From the NCBI GenBank assembly GCA_964608575.1, contig CAZSPW010000042.1, positions 1 to 16,079 of the forward strand: a stretch of 16,079 bases of DNA, written 5' to 3'. Origin of the DNA: JAMIFN01 sp964608575. Its GTDB lineage: Bacteria; Pseudomonadota; Gammaproteobacteria; Burkholderiales; Burkholderiaceae_C. Numbering within the stretch: position 1 is the stretch's first letter; each line of letters opens with the position of its first letter. Below the pieces are notes generated by a model. It was not told where the DNA came from. It saw nothing but the letters and a program-made list of their open reading frames with translations, and did not search any database. The position numbers and the translations under genes are program-made. This document shows positions 13,581-16,079 of the stretch, piece after piece.

Positions 13581-15806
13581 ATGTCTACCCCACCCGAACT
13601 CAATTTAAGCCAATTGGAAGCCGTGAACTATGTCAGCGGCCCCAGCTTGGTGATTGCCGGCGCTGGCTCGGGCAAAACACGGGTAATTACGCAAAAAATC
13701 GCTAAATTGATCCAAAGCGGCATCGCACCCGAGCGCGTCGCCGCCATCACCTTCACCAATAAAGCCGCAGCCGAAATGCGCGAACGCGCACGCAAACTGG
13801 TGGGCAGAGCCGCAGGCAAAGTGCTGATTTGCACCTTCCACGCCTTGGGTGTGCGCCTGCTGCGCCAAGATGGCAGCAAGCTTGGATTGAAGGAGAATTT
13901 CTCCATCCTCTCATCTGACGATGTGCTGGGCGTATTAAAGGACGCGGGCGGCAGTTTGGACAACGCTCAAGCGCGCGCCTGGCAGTGGCAAATTTCCAAC
14001 TGGAAAAGCGAGGGCTTTTCTAGCGTACAGGCGCTAGAGGCCGCCGCAGGCAATCCCGATGCCATGCAAGCGGCCATCGTCATGGCGCATTACGAAGAGC
14101 GCTTGTTGGCTTATCAAAGCGTGGATTTTGACGACCTCATCAATCTGCCACTCAAGCTGCTGCGCGAGCATGACGATGTGCGCGAAAAATGGCAAAAGCA
14201 ACTCGGCCATGTGCTGGTGGATGAATACCAAGACACCAGCAGCACCCAATATGAATTGCTCAAACTGCTGACTGGCCAGCACGCGCGTTTTACCTGTGTG
14301 GGCGACGACGACCAATCCATCTACGCCTGGCGCGGCGCGACGCTGGAGAATCTGCGCCGCCTGCCGCAAGACTACCCACAGCTGAAAATTATCAAGCTGG
14401 AACAAAACTACCGCTCGGTCAATAGCGTACTGAAAGCCGCCAACAGCGTCATCGGCAGCAACCCCAAATTGTTTGAGAAAACCCTGTGGAGCGATTTGGG
14501 CGATGGCGATCCTGTGCGTGTGCTGCCCTGCGACCACGAAGAACACGAAGCCGAACGCGCCGTGCAGCATATCCAGCGCCTGCACCGCCAGGCCGAAGAC
14601 GATTTTCTCGCCGGCCGCGCCCAGCGCCGCCCGCAGTGGAGCGATTACGCCATTCTCTACCGCGCCAACCATTTGGCCAAAGTGTTTGAGCAAGCCCTGC
14701 GCCGCGTCAGCATCCCCTACCGCGTATCCGGTGGCGAGAGTTTTTTTGAGCGCGCCGAAATCCGCGATCTCTGCGCTTGGCTGCGCCTCTTGGCCAATCA
14801 AGACGACGACCCCGCATTTATCCGCGCCGTCACCACGCCCAAACGCGGCATAGGCCACACCAGTTTGGCCAAACTGGGCGAACTCGCCACCAGCAGCAAA
14901 ACCTCGCTATTTGAAGCCCTATTCTCCCCCTTGCTCGGCACCAGCTTGCGCAACCGCGCCTTGGAAGACCTGCACGAGTTTGGCCGTTTTGTGAACGAGC
15001 TGGAGCACCAAGCGCGGCAAACCATAGGCGAACAAGATGCGTTGGTTTTTTTGCAGCAATGGCTCAAAGACATCGACTACGAAAAGCATTTGTACGAAAG
15101 CGCCGAGCACGAAAAGCAAGCCGCCAAGCGCTGGGAAAATGTGCTGGAATTCATCGCCTGGATGGCCAAACGCTGTGGCGGCCAGGCTAATGACGACGAA
15201 CACGACAATCTGGCCGCGCCCGCCAAATCGCTTTTTGAAGTGGTGCAAACGGTATCCCTGCTCTCCACCTTGGGCGAGCGCGAAGGCCATCGCAATGAAC
15301 TCACGCTCTCGACCCTGCACGCCTCCAAAGGGCTGGAATGGCCGCATGTGATTTTGGCTGGCGTAGCCGAAGGCGTGCTGCCCTTCAACCGCGACCGCGA
15401 AGCCGCAGAACTGGCGCAAAGCGCCCAAGACGATGCCGATTACGCCCATAGCGAAGCAGGCAAAGCCGCAGCCGCGCAACTGGAAGAAGAACGCCGCCTG
15501 ATGTATGTGGGCATCACCCGCGCCCAGCGCAGCCTGCTGGTCAGCTGGCCGCAAAGCCGCAAAAAAGGGCGCGACCGCGTGAAAAACAAACCCAGCCGCT
15601 TTATTGCGGAAATGCGCTTGGACGACACCCAGCCCAAACAAGACCCACGCGAACAGCTCAAAGCCCTGCGCGCGCAAATTGCTGCCAAGGTGCAAAACCG
15701 CCAACAGCAAGAGGCACAACAAGGCGGCGCGCAAAACGCAGGCACAAACGCCTTGCGCTGTGCATCTGGCAGCGATACGGACGATGAGGACGATGCGCCG
15801 TTTTGA
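13581..15806 (+). CDS. rep: ATP-dependent DNA helicase Rep (UvrD-like superfamily 1A)
   Basis: Rep is a 3'-5' helicase that travels with the replisome and clears proteins and stalled forks. All SF1A motifs are present: Walker A AGAGSGKT (26-33), motif Ia TFTNKAAAEMRER (57-69), Walker B DEYQD (214-218), motif III GDDDQSIYAWRGA (241-253), motif IV EQNYRS (274-279), motif V TLHASKGLEW (578-587) and motif VI YVGITRAQ (642-649). Side-by-side resemblance to E. coli Rep is closer than to UvrD or PcrA (for example FKILP-type PcrA features are absent, and SGGESFFERAEIRDL is Rep-like). LKALRAQIAAK (693-703) resembles the Rep C-terminal helix that contacts DnaB in E. coli. Two additions stand out: an Ala/Asp-rich insert before motif VI (about 604-634) and a 38-residue Gln/Gly-rich extension ending DTDDEDDAPF. 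The product is 741 residues. Confidence 0.9.
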   Translation: MSTPPELNLSQLEAVNYVSGPSLVIAGAGSGKTRVITQKIAKLIQSGIAPERVAAITFTNKAAAEMRERARKLVGRAAGKVLICTFHALGVRLLRQDGSKLGLKENFSILSSDDVLGVLKDAGGSLDNAQARAWQWQISNWKSEGFSSVQALEAAAGNPDAMQAAIVMAHYEERLLAYQSVDFDDLINLPLKLLREHDDVREKWQKQLGHVLVDEYQDTSSTQYELLKLLTGQHARFTCVGDDDQSIYAWRGATLENLRRLPQDYPQLKIIKLEQNYRSVNSVLKAANSVIGSNPKLFEKTLWSDLGDGDPVRVLPCDHEEHEAERAVQHIQRLHRQAEDDFLAGRAQRRPQWSDYAILYRANHLAKVFEQALRRVSIPYRVSGGESFFERAEIRDLCAWLRLLANQDDDPAFIRAVTTPKRGIGHTSLAKLGELATSSKTSLFEALFSPLLGTSLRNRALEDLHEFGRFVNELEHQARQTIGEQDALVFLQQWLKDIDYEKHLYESAEHEKQAAKRWENVLEFIAWMAKRCGGQANDDEHDNLAAPAKSLFEVVQTVSLLSTLGEREGHRNELTLSTLHASKGLEWPHVILAGVAEGVLPFNRDREAAELAQSAQDDADYAHSEAGKAAAAQLEEERRLMYVGITRAQRSLLVSWPQSRKKGRDRVKNKPSRFIAEMRLDDTQPKQDPREQLKALRAQIAAKVQNRQQQEAQQGGAQNAGTNALRCASGSDTDDEDDAPF

Positions 15807-15865
15807 GCATGCGCCATGCCTTCATCCTTGCCTCGTCATCCCTTAGCAGGTGGTTTGGGCTTGGT

Positions 15866-15915
15866 AGGTCGGGTTTTAAGCCGACGAAGGCTTTTGTCGG
15901 GCTAAAGCCCGACCT
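15866..15915. repeat. REP-like inverted repeat after rep
   Basis: Two 20-base arms (15866-15885 and 15896-15915) around a 10-base loop pair at 17 of 20 positions. Each arm is itself close to a palindrome: the second reads GTCGGGCTAAAGCCCGAC. The motif AGGTCGGGCTTTAGCCCGAC resembles repetitive extragenic palindromes described in many proteobacteria, including those mobilised by RAYT transposases. It lies 59 bases after rep and 26 bases before the next gene, so it may also end the rep transcript. Confidence 0.75.
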
Positions 15916-15941
15916 GCCCGCGCAGTAAACTCGGCAGCCTT

Positions 15942-16079
15942 ATGCAAAACAAGACCTCGGGTTTACACATCGCCATTGCCGGCGCAGGTTTGGCTGGCCG
16001 CTTGCTGGCTTGGCAATTGAGTGCCGCAGGGCACCGCGTCAGCGTGTTTGACCCCGCGGTGAATGCCCAAGCGCATTTC
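15942..16079 (+). CDS. FAD/NAD(P)-binding oxidoreductase, N-terminal 46 residues (3' end outside window)
   Basis: Only the first 46 codons are in the window, open to the edge. They form a standard Rossmann beta-alpha-beta unit: LHIAIAGAGLAGRLLAWQLS with the glycine pattern GAGLAG (residues 14-19), then GHRVSVFDP, where the acidic residue at the end of the second strand (Asp38) would hold the ribose of FAD. This is the usual start of D-amino-acid-oxidase-like or monooxygenase flavoproteins; the substrate cannot be told from this part. The ATG at 15942 follows no clear ribosome binding site and lies 26 bases after the REP-like element. Confidence 0.8.
   Translation, partial: MQNKTSGLHIAIAGAGLAGRLLAWQLSAAGHRVSVFDPAVNAQAHF

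Noticed and set aside
13605..15734. Long antisense open frames on the minus strand opposite rep
   Set aside because: They are shadows of a GC-rich coding sequence; rep has every helicase motif in the sense frame.
1..16079. A defence island, prophage, CRISPR array, transposon or biosynthetic cluster
   Set aside because: No integrase, transposase, Cas, restriction, toxin-antitoxin or synthase genes are present; nearly all genes are conserved core families.

Overview
The window looks like ordinary chromosomal DNA of a betaproteobacterium, most likely Burkholderiales and perhaps a Comamonadaceae relative of moderate GC. The reasons are inferred from family resemblance and gene order, without a database search: the pcnB-folK pair, the betaproteobacterial type of FimV-like protein, the UbiH-like / DsbC / M61 peptidase / DUF3108 run, a MarR gene divergent from recA-recX, and the small RRM protein with an RGG-like Gly-rich tail.

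Layout. (1) Positions 1-3644, plus strand: the 3' end of pcnB (poly(A) polymerase), folK (folate synthesis) and a FimV-like inner-membrane protein, closed by a clear intrinsic terminator at 3546-3573. A 100-N assembly gap cuts the FimV-like gene and puts its two halves in different frames. (2) 3645-5021, plus: radA. (3) 5094-12166, minus strand: recA, a possible 42-residue small ORF, recX, a UbiH/VisC-type FAD monooxygenase, dsbC, an M61 peptidase and a membrane-anchored DUF3108 protein. The last three are closely spaced (22 and 14 bases) and probably co-transcribed. (4) 12167-12351: a divergent control region with a LexA-like box over the likely recA promoter, a perfect 8-bp-arm palindrome near the MarR gene, and one copy of a 21-bp direct repeat whose other copy follows radA. 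(5) 12352-12843, plus: MarR-type regulator. (6) 12908-13336, minus: RRM protein with its own terminator. (7) 13581-15806, plus: Rep helicase, followed by a REP-like inverted repeat and the first 46 codons of an FAD/NAD-binding oxidoreductase.

The strongest theme is DNA repair: recA, recX, radA and rep all act at recombination or stalled forks, although they do not form one operon. A second theme is the cell envelope: FimV, DsbC, M61 and DUF3108. I see no phage, transposase, CRISPR, toxin-antitoxin or defence system. The most interesting items are small: the SSB-like acidic C-terminal tip on Rep, the small ORF between recA and recX with a well-placed ribosome binding site inside the recA stop region, the 21-bp dispersed repeat, and the REP-like hairpin.
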